A stretch of DNA of 43,861 nucleotides, from positions 1 through 43,861 of the forward strand of contig JANWZI010000022.1 in the NCBI GenBank assembly GCA_025054695.1, in the 5' to 3' direction. Shown here piece by piece: positions 43,703 to 43,861 of the stretch; position 1 is the first letter of the stretch; each line of letters begins with the position of its first letter. The notes beneath the pieces were generated by a model that was not told where the DNA came from, searched no databases, and saw nothing but the letters and a program-made list of their open reading frames with translations. Origin of the DNA: Myxococcota bacterium (GTDB lineage Bacteria > Myxococcota_A > Polyangia > Polyangiales > JANWZI01). The position numbers were made by a program, and so were the translations under genes.

Positions 43703-43861
43703 GTGGTGCGTCGCTCGTGGTGCTTGATCGGGGTCGTTGCGGTCACGTGGGGATGCGGGGGTGGGGATTCGCCGCCTGGGATGCGCGACGCGGGAGGCGG
43801 GGATCCGGACGGCGCCGTCGACGCCGCGCTGGACGGGTCGGGGGCCGAGGGTGGCGGTGGG
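43703..43861 (+). CDS. Hypothetical lipoprotein, N-terminal part (truncated by window edge)
   Basis: 53 codons to the window end, GTG start with a strong GGAGGT at 43692-43697 (5 bp spacing). Signal CLIGVVAVTWGC gives a lipobox ending at Cys19, followed by a Gly/Asp/Ala/Ser-rich linker of the kind seen in the other surface lipoproteins here. The frame stays open to the edge. It is divergent from the metal-sensor operon (235-base gap). Confidence 0.75.
   Translation, partial: MVRRSWCLIGVVAVTWGCGGGDSPPGMRDAGGGDPDGAVDAALDGSGAEGGGG

Overview
The window is high-GC DNA with GTG starts and ATGA/GTGA/TGATG gene overlaps. About fourteen of some 35 genes encode predicted lipoproteins. There are Asp/Ala-rich cysteine-repeat surface proteins, an OmpA protein with thrombospondin type 3 repeats, TPR/PEGA envelope proteins and an NtrC-type regulator. 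This fits a myxobacterium-like member of the Myxococcota (inference from gene content; no rRNA or marker gene was available). No tRNA, rRNA, CRISPR array, IS element or prophage was seen.

Layout. 1-627: truncated penicillin-acylase-family lipoprotein (-). 917-6444: OmpA/TSP3 protein, YkvA-like protein, small lipoprotein, ThpR and Kup (+). 6933-7223: ArsR-type regulator (+). 7653-9017: phosphomannomutase/phosphoglucomutase (-). 9278-13152: operon of a propeller-like lipoprotein, a duplicated four-haem DUF1111 lipoprotein and a DUF192-like lipoprotein (-). 13498-16558: PKD-like lipoprotein plus two tandem FadL-family porins (+). 16807-22297: five-gene operon in which two TPR/transmembrane proteins each precede a cysteine-rich lipoprotein, with a PlsC-like acyltransferase between the pairs (-). 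22506-23879: ArgA-type N-acetylglutamate synthase (+). 24139-26224: small cysteine/proline-rich membrane protein and a type 1 periplasmic binding lipoprotein (+). 26986-28071: outer-membrane protein (-). 28121-32397: TrmL, M23 peptidase, cysteine-rich lipoprotein, RuvX, MltG (+). 32550-37026: TPR/PEGA protein, FG-GAP lipoprotein, sigma-54 response regulator (-). 37172-40539: lipoprotein and secreted prolyl oligopeptidase (-). 40700-43467: four-gene operon of CadC-like sensor, MtrA-like corrinoid-domain protein, thioredoxin-like protein and CcdA-like membrane protein (-). 43703 to the end: start of another lipoprotein (+).

Two things stand out. (1) The 40700-43467 operon puts a homologue of the methanogen methyltransferase subunit MtrA, with the corrinoid-ligand His conserved and fused to N-terminal Cys clusters and a C-terminal DUF4346 domain, under a metal-sensor-type ArsR regulator and next to a thiol-redox relay. 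I know of no described function for this set; metal or metalloid handling or corrinoid methyl transfer is a hypothesis. (2) Ten to twelve of the longer intergenic gaps hold an array of a degenerate hexamer, GAGNCC (CTCGGN on the other strand). Position 4 is nearly free, and four arrays begin at the same 8-mer, GTTGCGAG. They lie between convergent, divergent and codirectional genes, so they are not ordinary terminators.

The envelope genes show a recurring arrangement: TPR plus C-terminal transmembrane protein, then a lipoprotein that overlaps or abuts it. It occurs three times and suggests a surface-assembly or signalling module of unknown role.
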